Shown: positions 7,441 to 16,191, counted from the stretch's first letter. The stretch is 64,000 nucleotides of DNA from Hyphomicrobiales bacterium (GCA_900472675.1 UCJA01000014.1:1-64000), one strand, 5' to 3'. Translations and numbers: made by a program. Notes: generated by a model not told the origin, from the letters alone.

Positions 7441-9150
7441 ATGGTTAGCCTTCCCTTTGGTCGTCAGTCCTCCGACGCCGCCCTGATCGATGCCATCTAT
7501 CGTTCACAGGCCGTCATCGAGTTCGACATGAACGGCACGATCCTCACCGCCAACGAAAATTTCTGCAAGACTTTGGGGTATTCGCTGCAGGAGATCGTCG
7601 GCAAGCATCACCGGATGTTCGTCGATCCTGAAGATGCAGGCTCTGCCGTCTATGCGGATTTCTGGAAGCGGCTGGGCAAGGGCGAATACGACCAGGGCAA
7701 GTACAAGCGCTTCGGCAAGGGCGGCCGCGAAATCTGGATCGAAGCCTCCTACAATCCGATCTTCCGGGGCAAGAAACCCTACAAGGTCGTGAAGCTGGCA
7801 ACCGACATTACGGCGTCGCGGAAGGTGGCTCTGGAAAACCGCGGCAAGCTGGAGGCGCTGTCGCGGGCGCAGGCCATCATCGAATTCACGCCGTCAGGCG
7901 AGATCATCACCGCCAACGAAAACTTCCTCAGCACGCTCGGCTACCAGCTCGACGAGATCGTCGGCAGGCACCACGCGATGTTCTGCGAGCCGGAGTACAC
8001 CCGTTCTGAAGGCTACAAGGCCTTCTGGCGGAACCTTGGCGCCGGGCAGTTCGTGGCCGACCAGTTCACCCGGATCGGCAAGGGCGGTCGGCTCGTCTAT
8101 ATCCAGGCCTCCTATAACCCGATCATCGACGACAACGGCCATGTCCTCAAGGTGGTGAAATTTGCTACTAATGTGACGGACCGGATGCATGTGGTGACGG
8201 AACTCGGGGCCGGGCTTGCCCGCCTGTCCGAGTGCAATATCCGCCAGACGATCGATGAGCCCTTCATCGCCGAATTCGAGCCGCTGCGCCGGGATTTTAA
8301 CGCCTCGATCGGCGCCTTCCAGGAGGCGCTGGTCAGCGTGCTGCAGCAGACCAACAGCCTCAACGGCAACAGCAGCCAGATGCACGAGGCGGCAGACCAG
8401 CTTTCGCTGCGCACCAAGGAACAGGCGGCTTCGCTGGAACAGACCTCGGCTGCGCTCGAAGAGGTGACTGCGACGGTGCGCTCCTCGACCGTCAACACGG
8501 AAGACACGCGCAAGCTCGTAAAGAACGCGCTCGATTCCGCCTCCACCTCCGCCTCGGTGGTACAGGAAACCATCACCGCCATGCAGAGGATCCGGTCTGC
8601 TTCGTCGGAAATTACCAAGATCATTTCGGTGATCGACGAGATCGCCTTCCAGACCAACCTGCTGGCGCTCAACGCCGGCGTCGAGGCGGCGCGGGCCGGT
8701 GAGGCTGGCAAGGGTTTTGCCGTCGTCGCCCAGGAAGTGCGCGAGCTTGCGCAACGGTCGGCAAAGGCTGCCAAGGAGATCAAGGGTCTGATCGAGAACT
8801 CCGGCCGCGAGGTGACCGAAGGCGTGCGTCTAGTGGATGCCACCGGTGTCGCGCTGCATGAGATCGAGAGTTTTGTGGCGTCGATCGACCGCAACATGCA
8901 GTCGCTCGCAACGGCTGCCACGGAACAGTCGGTCGGACTTTCGGAGATCAACAATGCGGTCTCGCAGATCGACCGGATGACCCAGGAAAATGCCGGCATG
9001 GTGGAGCAGACGACGCAGATCAGCGCGGCACTGGCCGACGGTGCCGCACAACTGGCCGAGCTCGTCTCCCACTTCAAGCTCAACCGCCGCTCAATGGTGC
9101 GCGAGCCGGGGTCGACCGCCAGCCGCCAAGCACCCCGCCAGGCCGCCTGA
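7441..9150 (+). CDS. Soluble PAS-PAS methyl-accepting chemotaxis protein
   Basis: The product has 569 residues. Two PAS domains stand in tandem (about 10-130 and 135-252) with near-identical cores (QAVIEFDMNGTILTANENF and QAIIEFTPSGEIITANENF), so one arose by duplication. A HAMP-like helical linker leads to the MCP signalling domain with hairpin tip EIAFQTNLLALNAGVEAARA near residues 400-419. No transmembrane segment is seen, so it is a cytoplasmic energy, redox or aerotaxis sensor working through CheA/CheW. ATG at 7441 is preferred over TTG at 7390 because the PAS begins soon after it and GGAG precedes it. There is no C-terminal NWETF-type CheR/CheB tether. Confidence 0.93.
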   Translation: MVSLPFGRQSSDAALIDAIYRSQAVIEFDMNGTILTANENFCKTLGYSLQEIVGKHHRMFVDPEDAGSAVYADFWKRLGKGEYDQGKYKRFGKGGREIWIEASYNPIFRGKKPYKVVKLATDITASRKVALENRGKLEALSRAQAIIEFTPSGEIITANENFLSTLGYQLDEIVGRHHAMFCEPEYTRSEGYKAFWRNLGAGQFVADQFTRIGKGGRLVYIQASYNPIIDDNGHVLKVVKFATNVTDRMHVVTELGAGLARLSECNIRQTIDEPFIAEFEPLRRDFNASIGAFQEALVSVLQQTNSLNGNSSQMHEAADQLSLRTKEQAASLEQTSAALEEVTATVRSSTVNTEDTRKLVKNALDSASTSASVVQETITAMQRIRSASSEITKIISVIDEIAFQTNLLALNAGVEAARAGEAGKGFAVVAQEVRELAQRSAKAAKEIKGLIENSGREVTEGVRLVDATGVALHEIESFVASIDRNMQSLATAATEQSVGLSEINNAVSQIDRMTQENAGMVEQTTQISAALADGAAQLAELVSHFKLNRRSMVREPGSTASRQAPRQAA

Positions 9151-9172
9151 CCTTCCCAATCAGTCTGGAAAA

Positions 9173-9199
9173 GCCCGCCGGATGACCGGCGGGCCTTTT
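9173..9199 (+). terminator. Intrinsic terminator of the chemoreceptor gene
   Basis: GCCCGCCGG and CCGGCGGGC form a nine-base-pair stem with an ATGA loop followed by CTTTTT. It begins 23 bases past the stop codon. Confidence 0.92.
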
Positions 9200-9213
9200 T
9201 GTGTGTGCGATTC

Positions 9214-9250
9214 CATGGTTTCTCAGGCAGGCTGGGGGGTAAGGCGGGCG
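9214..9250. repeat. Orphan copy of the MFS-gene 3' end (left flank of PIN module)
   Basis: These 37 bases match 10612-10648 at 33 positions. Read on the minus strand they give RLTPQPA plus a stop, against RLVPQPA plus stop in the intact MFS gene. Two of the four differences are silent third-position changes and two lie in one Val/Thr codon. The stop codon of the PIN gene begins at the very next base (9251). Confidence 0.85.
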
Positions 9251-9745
9251 CTAAACATTGAAGCTCTTTTGCGGATCTTCCGGCGGTAAAGGAAGCTTGT
9301 CGATCATCCGCAATTCGACCGAGCTTCCCACCAGATATCGCCCCAAATTCGCGTCACTGGTGTAGATCGCACTTGCGCCTCTCACGATCGCTGTCGCCGC
9401 AATCATGGCATCGTACTTCATCGTGACTTTCCAATTTTCCGCTCGGTCCTGCGGCTTCAGATTGGCCTGATGATAGGCAATACGTTCGCCCGTCTCGATC
9501 GCAATGACTTCGTCAAAAGGCTGGACTGTAAAGCCCTTCAGCCGGCGCTGACTCTCGACCACCTCTTCGATCTTTTGCGCTCGACCCGCAACAAGTTCAG
9601 CGATGGCCGGAGCCGGGATCGTGATGACGGTGTTGGTCTTGGAAAGCCCGTCGACAAAGTATCTGACCTTTGCCGCGCGACTGTCGCTCTGAGTGCTGTC
9701 GGGGTGGATCATCAAGATCAGGAACACAGTGTCGACGACAATCAT
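9251..9745 (-). CDS. PIN-domain nuclease (putative VapC-like toxin)
   Basis: The product has 164 residues. The acidic PIN residues are in place: D5 (MIVVDTVFLI), E50 (PAPAIAELVAGR), D112 (MKYDAMIAATAI) and D131 (YTSDANLG). PIN proteins of this type are Mg-dependent RNases, often toxins. Its ATG overlaps the upstream gene's TGA in an ATGA arrangement, so the two are translationally coupled. It is longer than typical VapC (about 130 residues). The flanking repeats suggest acquisition. A housekeeping PIN protein is less likely given the context. Confidence 0.82.
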   Translation of the reverse strand: MIVVDTVFLILMIHPDSTQSDSRAAKVRYFVDGLSKTNTVITIPAPAIAELVAGRAQKIEEVVESQRRLKGFTVQPFDEVIAIETGERIAYHQANLKPQDRAENWKVTMKYDAMIAATAIVRGASAIYTSDANLGRYLVGSSVELRMIDKLPLPPEDPQKSFNV

Positions 9746-10464
9746 GCTCGACGAAGCTCATCGATAGCCTGAATGAGGCTTAATGCGCCTGATTCAGGTA
9801 CGGCACTGCGCAATTTCTGCAGGGTTTGACGCAAAGGGAGATCCTCCAGTAGCTCGAAGGAGGCGGCGGAGAGGTCATCCAAGTGCCATTTGCCCGATGT
9901 GTCGCGTCTCCATTTGCCGTCACCGCTCACCCTCACGTATTGATGGAAGAGTTTAGCCAGAGCGAGAGCATGTGCGGCGTCGATGGAAATCCGGGCAGTC
10001 AGGGCGCCGTCGATCTCCAGGCCGATCTTCACTCTCTCGCCAGCTCCCTCAATGCGAATGAGGCGGCCTTGAACCGATGTCTGTTGGTTGACGACACGTA
10101 TGATCTTTGATGCTTTAGAGGCTCCTGGGAATGCGATGGTCTCACCGCCGTTCGGCAGCGGCATCTCCGCCGTCCACCCGTCCTCGGCCAGGAATTCGTT
10201 CAGCTTCTTCCAAGGTGCAGCGGCATCAGCATCATTGTCATTCTGCGCCGCTTCTCGTATTCGCGGAGATATGGTTGCGATGGCCTGATCTTCCACGAAT
10301 GCAACAATGCTGACGCTTTGGTCCCGAAGTTCTTTGAAGTGGACACTTTCGGCCGCGCCCATCAGCTTCGATAGTTCGACCATGTAGAGCCCCAGCCTTG
10401 CCATTGAGATGGTTTCAGGCTTGGCCCCCAGTATGCGGAATGAATATTCGATGAAATCAGTCAT
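9742..10464 (-). CDS. Protein of unknown function coupled to PIN nuclease (possible antitoxin)
   Basis: The product has 240 residues and no family I recognise. It starts MTDFIEYSFRILGAKPETIS and ends in a charged helical tail (LSLIQAIDELRRA). The middle holds a beta-rich stretch (QGRLIRIEGAGERVKIGLEI). ATG at 10462-10464 follows GGAGCGGTAGA; longer starts lack support. It precedes the PIN gene with a four-base overlap and has a 9-bp palindrome upstream, both usual in toxin-antitoxin operons. The antitoxin role is inferred from context only. No canonical antitoxin DNA-binding motif is visible, and it is larger than common antitoxins. Confidence 0.6.
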   Translation of the reverse strand: MTDFIEYSFRILGAKPETISMARLGLYMVELSKLMGAAESVHFKELRDQSVSIVAFVEDQAIATISPRIREAAQNDNDADAAAPWKKLNEFLAEDGWTAEMPLPNGGETIAFPGASKASKIIRVVNQQTSVQGRLIRIEGAGERVKIGLEIDGALTARISIDAAHALALAKLFHQYVRVSGDGKWRRDTSGKWHLDDLSAASFELLEDLPLRQTLQKLRSAVPESGALSLIQAIDELRRA

Positions 10465-10529
10465 TCTACCGCTCCGCATCCGTCTTGAGCTCACCGATCC
10501 TAGCATAATGCACCATTGAACCCAAAAGA

Positions 10530-10549
10530 ATGCAGCGAAATCGCTGCAT
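10530..10549. promoter_or_regulatory. Palindromic operator upstream of the PIN module
   Basis: ATGCAGCGA and TCGCTGCAT form a perfect inverted repeat around AA. On the minus strand a TATGCT -10-like box lies between it and the start at 10464, so binding here could block transcription. Its position suits autoregulation of a toxin-antitoxin operon. Confidence 0.55.
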
Positions 10550-10611
10550 GGCACGCGGACCTTTCCTCTTCCGCGATTGTCGCTGGTGCTCGTGGATCAA
10601 TCTTACTATCG

Positions 10612-10648
10612 CATGGTTTCTCAGGCCGGCTGGGGGACCAGGCGGGCG
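10612..10648. repeat. Right-hand copy of the MFS 3'-end repeat
   Basis: Partner of 9214-9250 in direct orientation (33/37). It covers the last codons and stop of the intact MFS gene plus nine bases beyond. The whole PIN operon and its palindrome lie between the copies. Confidence 0.85.
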
Positions 10649-11916
10649 GAGCCAGGCTTCTTGAGCAAGAGCACCGAGACGGCGGCGAGCATGCACATCA
10701 CGCCGGCGATCTGCAGGGCCGGCATATAGGTGTCGAAGCCGCTCTTCAGGTAGCCGGCGCCGAAGGCTGCGGTGGCTGCGCCCAGCTGGTGGCCGGTGAA
10801 GACCCAGCCGAAGACGATGCCGGCCTTTTCGCGACCGAAGGTATCGGCGGCGAGACGCACCGTCGGGGGCACGGTGGCGATCCAGTCCAACCCGTAGAAG
10901 ACGGCAAAGGCCGACAGCTCGTAGAAGCTGAAGCCGGAGAAGGACAGGTAGATCAGCGACAGGCCGCGCAGGCCATAATACCAGAACAGCAGGACGCGAT
11001 TGTCGTAGCGGTCGGACAGCCAGCCCGACATGATCGTGCCGACGAAGTCGAAGATGCCCAGCACGGCAAGCGTGCCGGCCGCCGAGACGGGGCTCATGCC
11101 AAAGTCTCCGCAGATGGAGATCCAGTGGGTCTGGATGAGGCCGTTGGTGGAGAGGCCGCAGACGAAGAAGGTGCCGAACAGCACCCAGAAGGTTCCGCTG
11201 GTGGACACGCTCTTCAGGACCATGATCGGGGAGGCGAGGGTGGCCAGCAGCTTGTGATCCTGCTTTGGCGGGCGGGTGACGGTTGCTTCGCCGTAGGCGG
11301 GCAGATCGAGATCGGCCGGATGGTTGCGCATCAGCGCCAGCACCAGCAGCATGGCAATCGTGATGGCGGTCGCCGTCAGGGTCAGTGCCGTGCGCCAGCC
11401 ATAGGTTTCACTGAGCTGGGCGAGCAGCGGCAGGAAGATCAGCTGGCCCGTCGCGTTGCTTGCGCTCAACAGGCCGATCACCAGGCCGCGGCGGTGCGAG
11501 AACCAGCGCGAGGCGACCGTCGCGCCGAGCACCATGGCCGTCATGCCGGTGCCGACGCCGATCACTACGCCCCAGAGCGCGACCAGCTGCCAGACCTGCG
11601 TCATGAACAGTGACAGCACGATGCCGCCGAGAATGAGTGCAAGGGCGAAGGAGACCACCTGGCGGACGCCGAAATGGTTCATGAAGGCGGCGGCGAAGGG
11701 ACCGAGCAGGCCGAATAGCACGAGACGGACCGCCATGGCGGAGGAGATTTCGGCGATGTCCCAGCCGAACTCCTGGTGCAGCGGCTGGATCATCACGCCG
11801 GCCGAACCCATGGCGCCAGCCGTCGCCAGCATGGTGAGGAAGGTGGTGGCGGCGACGACCCATCCGTAGTGGAGGTTTCGTTTTGCCATCCAGCGGGCGG
11901 CATAGGTGGAGATCAT
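10621..11916 (-). CDS. MFS transporter (monocarboxylate-type or multidrug)
   Basis: The product has 431 residues with about 12 membrane helices. Features include an RNLHYGWVVAATTFLTML start, an LGATVASRWFSHRRG loop between helices 4 and 5, and GWLSDRYDNR in the second half, which is the MFS motif A. YGWVV at the N-terminus is typical of the OFA/monocarboxylate-transporter-like branch. ATG at 11916 follows GGAAGGG. The gene is 73 bases downstream of a MarR gene and has its own copy of the MarR palindrome upstream, so it is probably induced by a MarR ligand. Substrate unknown. Confidence 0.87.
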   Translation of the reverse strand: MISTYAARWMAKRNLHYGWVVAATTFLTMLATAGAMGSAGVMIQPLHQEFGWDIAEISSAMAVRLVLFGLLGPFAAAFMNHFGVRQVVSFALALILGGIVLSLFMTQVWQLVALWGVVIGVGTGMTAMVLGATVASRWFSHRRGLVIGLLSASNATGQLIFLPLLAQLSETYGWRTALTLTATAITIAMLLVLALMRNHPADLDLPAYGEATVTRPPKQDHKLLATLASPIMVLKSVSTSGTFWVLFGTFFVCGLSTNGLIQTHWISICGDFGMSPVSAAGTLAVLGIFDFVGTIMSGWLSDRYDNRVLLFWYYGLRGLSLIYLSFSGFSFYELSAFAVFYGLDWIATVPPTVRLAADTFGREKAGIVFGWVFTGHQLGAATAAFGAGYLKSGFDTYMPALQIAGVMCMLAAVSVLLLKKPGSARLVPQPA

Positions 11917-11960
11917 GCGTCGTGTCCCTTCCAGATCATGCCGCTGCGGCATATGATAAA

Positions 11961-11978
11961 ACGGGCATATACCCGCGT
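11961..11978. promoter_or_regulatory. MarR operator upstream of the MFS gene
   Basis: ACGGGCATATACCCGCGT contains CGGG-n6-CCCG dyad symmetry and matches the perfect palindrome at 12395-12410 in 15 of 16 positions. It lies 45 bases before the MFS start. Confidence 0.75.
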
Positions 11979-11989
11979 CAGTTCAAACG

Positions 11990-12391
11990 TCAGAGCGCGG
12001 TAAGCAACTCCTGCAGCTGTTGCGTCTTCTCCCGCCCCAGCCTGTCTTCGATTTTGGCCTGCACGCCATCCCAAAGCGGCGCACCCTCTGCAAGAAGCGC
12101 ATGTCCCGCTTCGGCGAGGGAGAGCAGTGCCTCGCGCTGGTCCTCGCCGGCGCCAATGATGACGAGGCCCATCCGCTCCAGCACCTTTGTATTTCGTCCG
12201 ACGGTCGAGCGATCCAGCTCCACGCGCAGGGCGAGGTCCGTCAGCGAGACGGGTTCCAGGGACCTGATGTTCCGCAGCAGGCTGAACTGGCTGATATTCA
12301 CCCCGAGCGGCGCCAGGGCCTCGTCATAGTAGGACGAGATCTTGCGGGAGGCCTTGCGCAGGAGAATGCAGTGGCAGGTGTCTGAGCTCAT
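11990..12391 (-). CDS. MarR family transcriptional regulator
   Basis: The product has 133 residues, usual for MarR. The winged helix is visible as SLTDLALRVELDRSTVGRNT followed by KVLERMGLVIIGAGEDQREALLSLAEAG (about residues 47-95). It has CHCILLRKASRKI near the N-terminus; the cysteines could be redox-active but this is speculation. Start at ATG 12391, directly next to a perfect palindrome, which fits autorepression. It precedes the MFS transporter it probably controls. Confidence 0.88.
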   Translation of the reverse strand: MSSDTCHCILLRKASRKISSYYDEALAPLGVNISQFSLLRNIRSLEPVSLTDLALRVELDRSTVGRNTKVLERMGLVIIGAGEDQREALLSLAEAGHALLAEGAPLWDGVQAKIEDRLGREKTQQLQELLTAL

Positions 12392-12394
12392 GGT

Positions 12395-12410
12395 GCGGGT
12401 ATATACCCGC
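12395..12410. promoter_or_regulatory. Perfect MarR operator at the regulator's own start
   Basis: GCGGGTATATACCCGC is a perfect 16-base palindrome starting four bases before the MarR ATG. The same site recurs before the MFS gene. Confidence 0.78.
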
Positions 12411-12439
12411 GGGCCAGTCCTGTGCAAGAGGCCGTGGCG

Positions 12440-13291
12440 TCAGTCGGTGGCGGTGGCCAGCGTGGGCTTCATGGTGGTGCGGATGAAGGCGCCGATGAAG
12501 GTTGCGGTCATCAGCAGCACGATGGTGGGGGCGGGGGCACTATCGAGGAAGAAGCTGATGTAGATGCCGAGTACCGAGGCACTGAGCCCGATCGCCACCG
12601 CAACCATGACCATGGAGGTAAAGCGGCGGGTCAAGAGGAAGGCGATGGCACCGGGCGCGACCAGCATGGCGACAGAAAGGATGATGCCGACGGCTTTCAG
12701 CGCGCCGACGACGGTCAGCGACAGAACCGCCAGCAGGCCGTAGTGCAGCAGGCGGGTCGGCAGGCCGATCGCCTTGGCATGCTGTTCGTCGAAGGCATGC
12801 ACCAGCAGATCCTTGCGCAGCACGAGCAGGAAAAGGGTCGAGGCAAGCGCGATCAGCCCGGTCTCCAGGACGTCGCTCGGAAGGATGCCGAGCATGTCGC
12901 CGAACAGGATGTGGTCGAGGTGGATATCCGCCTGGACGTGGACGAAGAGCACAAGGCCCAGGCCGAACATGCCGGAGAACACGATGCCGAGCACAGTGTC
13001 TTCCTTGATGCGGCTGTTTTCCTTCAGGAAGCCGGTCAGCAACGCGCAGGTCATGCCGGCCACGAAGGCGCCGATCGCAAAGGGGATGGCGAGCATATAG
13101 GCGATCACTACGCCCGGCAGCACGGCGTGAGAGACCGCGTCGCCCATCAGGGACCAGCCCTTCAGTACCAGGAAGCAGGAGAGGATCGACATGGGAAGCG
13201 CGATCATCAGCGTCACTGCAAAGGCGGTCTGCATGAAATCGACCCGGAAGGGGAAGGTCGCGAGATCGAGAAGGTCGAGGAGGGCGCTCAT
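12440..13291 (-). CDS. sitD: Manganese/iron ABC transporter permease SitD
   Basis: The product has 283 residues with about eight or nine membrane helices. It belongs to the ABC-3 metal permease family: FLVLKGWSLMGDAVSHAVLPGVVIAYMLAIPFAIGAF in the first third is the family hallmark, also present in SitC. It is the last gene of sitABCD and overlaps sitC by four bases. Together with SitC it forms the inner-membrane channel for Mn(II), and possibly Fe(II). Confidence 0.92.
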   Translation of the reverse strand: MSALLDLLDLATFPFRVDFMQTAFAVTLMIALPMSILSCFLVLKGWSLMGDAVSHAVLPGVVIAYMLAIPFAIGAFVAGMTCALLTGFLKENSRIKEDTVLGIVFSGMFGLGLVLFVHVQADIHLDHILFGDMLGILPSDVLETGLIALASTLFLLVLRKDLLVHAFDEQHAKAIGLPTRLLHYGLLAVLSLTVVGALKAVGIILSVAMLVAPGAIAFLLTRRFTSMVMVAVAIGLSASVLGIYISFFLDSAPAPTIVLLMTATFIGAFIRTTMKPTLATATD

Positions 13292-14148
13292 GCGGGCTGC
13301 TCCAGGGTTTTGCGCAAGCGGCGGCGGGCGGCCAGCATGCCGTGCTTGGGGGCAAACAGGAAGGCGAGCAGGAAGAGCAGCGTCTGCAGGACAACGATGA
13401 TGCCGCCGGTGGCGCCATCGAGGAAATAGCTCAGATAGGCGCCGACGAAACTGGTACCAGCGCCGATCGACAGCGCCAGCACGATGACGCGCTGGAAGCG
13501 GTCGGTCAGCAGGTAGGCGGTGGCGCCGGGCGTCACCACCATGGCGACGACCAGGAAGGCGCCGACCGTCTGCAGGGCGGCGACGGTCGAGGCGGCGAGC
13601 AGGGTAAAGAACAGCACCTTCAGGAGATCAGGGCGCAGGCCGATGGTGCGGGCGTGGTTTTCGTCGAAGAAGGCAACCATCAGGTCCTTCCATTTGACCG
13701 CAAGGACGAGAAGGCTGACGCCGCCGATGATGACGAGCTGCAGCGTATCGGCGGGGGAAATGGCGAGAATGTTGCCAAGCACGATGGTCTGGATATCGAC
13801 GGATGTGGGCGAGAGAGACACCATGAAGAGGCCAAGCCCGAAGAAGGAGGTGAAGATCAGCCCGATGATCGCGTCTTCCTTCAGCCGCGTGCGCTGGTTG
13901 AGGAAAAGCATGGCAGCGGCGGCCATTCCGCCAGAGAGAAACGCGCCGATCGAAAACGGCAGGCCGAGCATATAGGCCCCGGCGACACCCGGCACGATGG
14001 AGTGGGAGAGGGCATCGCCGATCAGCGACCAGCCCTTCAGCATAAGATAGGCGGAGAGGAAGCCACAGACACCGCCGACGAGCGCGCTGACCCAGATGGC
14101 GTTCAGCATGTAGCCGTAGGTGAAGGGCTCAAGGAGCGTCTGGAGCAT
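13288..14148 (-). CDS. sitC: Manganese/iron ABC transporter permease SitC
   Basis: The product has 286 residues and is a paralogue of SitD (shared [20 protein letters not shown] core). The start at [14 protein letters not shown] is chosen because the first membrane helix follows closely; the frame stays open for 64 codons inside sitB but that part is low-complexity Ser/Thr/Arg and unlikely to be coding. The gene overlaps the end of sitB by 20 bases. Confidence 0.92.
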   Translation of the reverse strand: MLQTLLEPFTYGYMLNAIWVSALVGGVCGFLSAYLMLKGWSLIGDALSHSIVPGVAGAYMLGLPFSIGAFLSGGMAAAAMLFLNQRTRLKEDAIIGLIFTSFFGLGLFMVSLSPTSVDIQTIVLGNILAISPADTLQLVIIGGVSLLVLAVKWKDLMVAFFDENHARTIGLRPDLLKVLFFTLLAASTVAALQTVGAFLVVAMVVTPGATAYLLTDRFQRVIVLALSIGAGTSFVGAYLSYFLDGATGGIIVVLQTLLFLLAFLFAPKHGMLAARRRLRKTLEQPA

Positions 14149-15022
14149 CGACCTTCTCCTTCGCTTTGCGAGTGCCGTTGCCATAGGTGACGAAGGGGCG
14201 CTCGTCGTCGGTGATAACCTTGACGTGGCGGGCGTCGTCATCGTCGTGCAGGTCGCGGCCGCCGAGAATGAAGTGGCGCAGCACGCCGCCGAAGGCCTTT
14301 TCGAGGTTTTCCTCAGTGAAGGTGTCCTCCGTCTTGCCAAAGGCGATGACGGTGCCCTTTACGAAGACGGTGCGATCGCAGAAATCCGGAACGCTGCCGA
14401 GATTGTGGGTGGAGACCAGCATGACGCGGCCTTCGTCGCGCAGGGACTTGAGGAGCGCGACGATCTGCTCTTCCGTCGTCACATCGACGCCGGTGAAGGG
14501 CTCGTCGAGCAGGATGACCTGCCCTTCCTGCGCGAGCGCGCGGGCCAGAAAGACGCGCTTGCGCTGGCCGCCGGAGAGTTCGCCGATCTGGCGCTTGCGG
14601 TATTCCTCCATGCCGACCCGCTTCAGCGCCTGGGTGACCAGGTCGTGGTCATGCCTGGAGGCGATGCGCAGGAGGTTCATGTGGCCGTAGCGGCCCATCA
14701 TCACCACGTCCTCGACAAGAACGGGGAAATTCCAGTCCACTTCTTCCGACTGCGGCACATAGGCGACAAGGTTGCGGCGCAGCGCCTCGCGTGCTGGCAT
14801 CCCGAGGATCTCGACAGAGCCTTCCGACAGGGGGACGAAGCCCATGATCGCCTTGAACAGGGTGGATTTGCCCGCGCCGTTGACGCCGACGAGCGCCGTG
14901 ATCGTGCCTTTGGGCACCGAGAAGCTTGCCTTGCGCAGGGCCGTCAGCCCGTTGCGGTAGGCGACGGTCACGTTCTCCAGCTGCAGGCCGGCCTCGGACC
15001 GTTTCTTGCTGCCCATCATCAT
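14129..15022 (-). CDS. sitB: Manganese/iron ABC transporter ATP-binding protein SitB
   Basis: The product has 297 residues. Walker [10 protein letters not shown] is at 46-54, the signature [15 protein letters not shown] is in the middle, Walker B is VILLDEP, and the H-loop is STHN. The C-terminus carries an extra acidic/His tail ([13 protein letters not shown]). It energises SitCD. ATG overlaps the sitA stop by four bases. Three successive ATG codons start the protein, so the exact first Met is uncertain. Confidence 0.93.
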   Translation of the reverse strand: MMMGSKKRSEAGLQLENVTVAYRNGLTALRKASFSVPKGTITALVGVNGAGKSTLFKAIMGFVPLSEGSVEILGMPAREALRRNLVAYVPQSEEVDWNFPVLVEDVVMMGRYGHMNLLRIASRHDHDLVTQALKRVGMEEYRKRQIGELSGGQRKRVFLARALAQEGQVILLDEPFTGVDVTTEEQIVALLKSLRDEGRVMLVSTHNLGSVPDFCDRTVFVKGTVIAFGKTEDTFTEENLEKAFGGVLRHFILGGRDLHDDDDARHVKVITDDERPFVTYGNGTRKAKEKVDAPDAP

Positions 15023-15942
15023 TGCGCAAGCCCCTTGGCTATGGTTTCGGTTGTGACCCTGAGGAGGTCGAGATAGGTCGGCACCGGACCGTCCGCGTCG
15101 CTCAGCGAATCCACGAAGAGCACGCCGCCATAGGCCGCGCCGGTTTCCGCGGCGACCTGTTTGGCCGGCTTGTCCGATACGGTGCTTTCGCTGAAGATCA
15201 CCTTCACGTCATGCTCGCGCATGGCATCGATAACGCCACGGACCTGCTGCGGCGTGCCCTGGCCATCGGCGTTGACCGGCCACAGATAGAGCTCGTGCAG
15301 GCCGAAATCGCGGGCGAGATAGGAGAAAGCGCCTTCGCTCGTGACCAGCCAGCGGCGGTTTTCGGGCAATTTTGCCAAGGCATCGCGGATCGGCTGGACC
15401 AGTGCCCGGATCCGGTCGGTATAGGCCTTGGCATTGGCGGCGTAGATGTCCGCATGAGCGGGATCGACCTCCGCCAAGCCCTTGCGGATGTTCTCGACAT
15501 AGATCACCGCGTTTTCCGGCGACATCCAGGCATGCGGATTGGGACGACCCTGATAGGCGCCGCCGGCGATCGAGACGGGCTCGATACCATCCGACACAGT
15601 GACGCTGGGAAGTTCGCCGAGATTGCGCAGGAAGCGCTCGAACCAGGTTTCGAGGTGGAGGCCGTTGCGGAGTACGAGATCGGCGTCGCGGGCGCGCAGC
15701 AGATCACGAGGGGTCGGCTGGTAATTGTGGATCTCGGCGCCGGGCTTGGTAATGCTTTCCACGTTCGCCGCGTCGCCGGCAACGTTGCGGGCCATATCGG
15801 CGATGATGGTGAAGGTGGTGACGACCTTCGGCCGCTGGTCGTCCGCGGCCCGGCCAGGCCCCGACGCACCAAGCGCCAAGTAAAGACCAAGTCCGATCCC
15901 AAGACAGAGGGTGAGCATGCCCGCCAGTGTCGTTCGCTTCAT
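15019..15942 (-). CDS. sitA: Manganese/iron ABC transporter substrate-binding protein SitA
   Basis: The product has 307 residues with an N-terminal hydrophobic export signal (about 5-25). Metal ligands expected for the cluster A-I family are all visible: H72 (EIHNYQPT), H137 (NPHAWMSP), E203 (TSEGAFSY) and D278 (FVDSLSD). These positions match the His-His-Glu-Asp set of Mn-binding homologues. It is the first gene of the operon, behind two Mur-type boxes. ATG 15942 is preferred; ATG 15978 lies inside a Mur box upstream. Confidence 0.94.
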   Translation of the reverse strand: MKRTTLAGMLTLCLGIGLGLYLALGASGPGRAADDQRPKVVTTFTIIADMARNVAGDAANVESITKPGAEIHNYQPTPRDLLRARDADLVLRNGLHLETWFERFLRNLGELPSVTVSDGIEPVSIAGGAYQGRPNPHAWMSPENAVIYVENIRKGLAEVDPAHADIYAANAKAYTDRIRALVQPIRDALAKLPENRRWLVTSEGAFSYLARDFGLHELYLWPVNADGQGTPQQVRGVIDAMREHDVKVIFSESTVSDKPAKQVAAETGAAYGGVLFVDSLSDADGPVPTYLDLLRVTTETIAKGLAQ

Positions 15943-15961
15943 CGCGCCATCGCAGCTGCTG

Positions 15962-16031
15962 TTGCAAGTCATTCGCAAGATAATCTAGTGGCGAATTGAT
16001 GCTTGTCAACGCTTTTGCAAATCATTCGCAA
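15962..16031 (-). promoter_or_regulatory. sitABCD promoter with two Mur/Fur-type boxes
   Basis: TTGCAAGTCATTCGCAA (15962-15978) and TTGCAAATCATTCGCAA (16015-16031) differ at one base. Between them, on the minus strand, TTGACA (16009-16004) and TAGATT (15987-15982) form a promoter with a 16-base spacer. Rhizobial Mur, the manganese-responsive Fur homologue, represses sit operons through paired TGCAA...TTGCA-like boxes, so Mn-dependent repression is expected. Box assignment is by similarity. Confidence 0.8.
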
Positions 16032-16191
16032 AAGCGCGCGGCGGTGGCTGTGTGGAATGCCTGCCAAATGACTGCAGGGCTCCATTCAGAACGTCCCGAT
16101 TAAAGCTTCCTCAAGAAGATCAGGGCAAGATCGCCGCTTGTTCCATGTCTTGTAGTGCGTCATTGGGGTAACGAATGCCTGAGTTCGGCAG

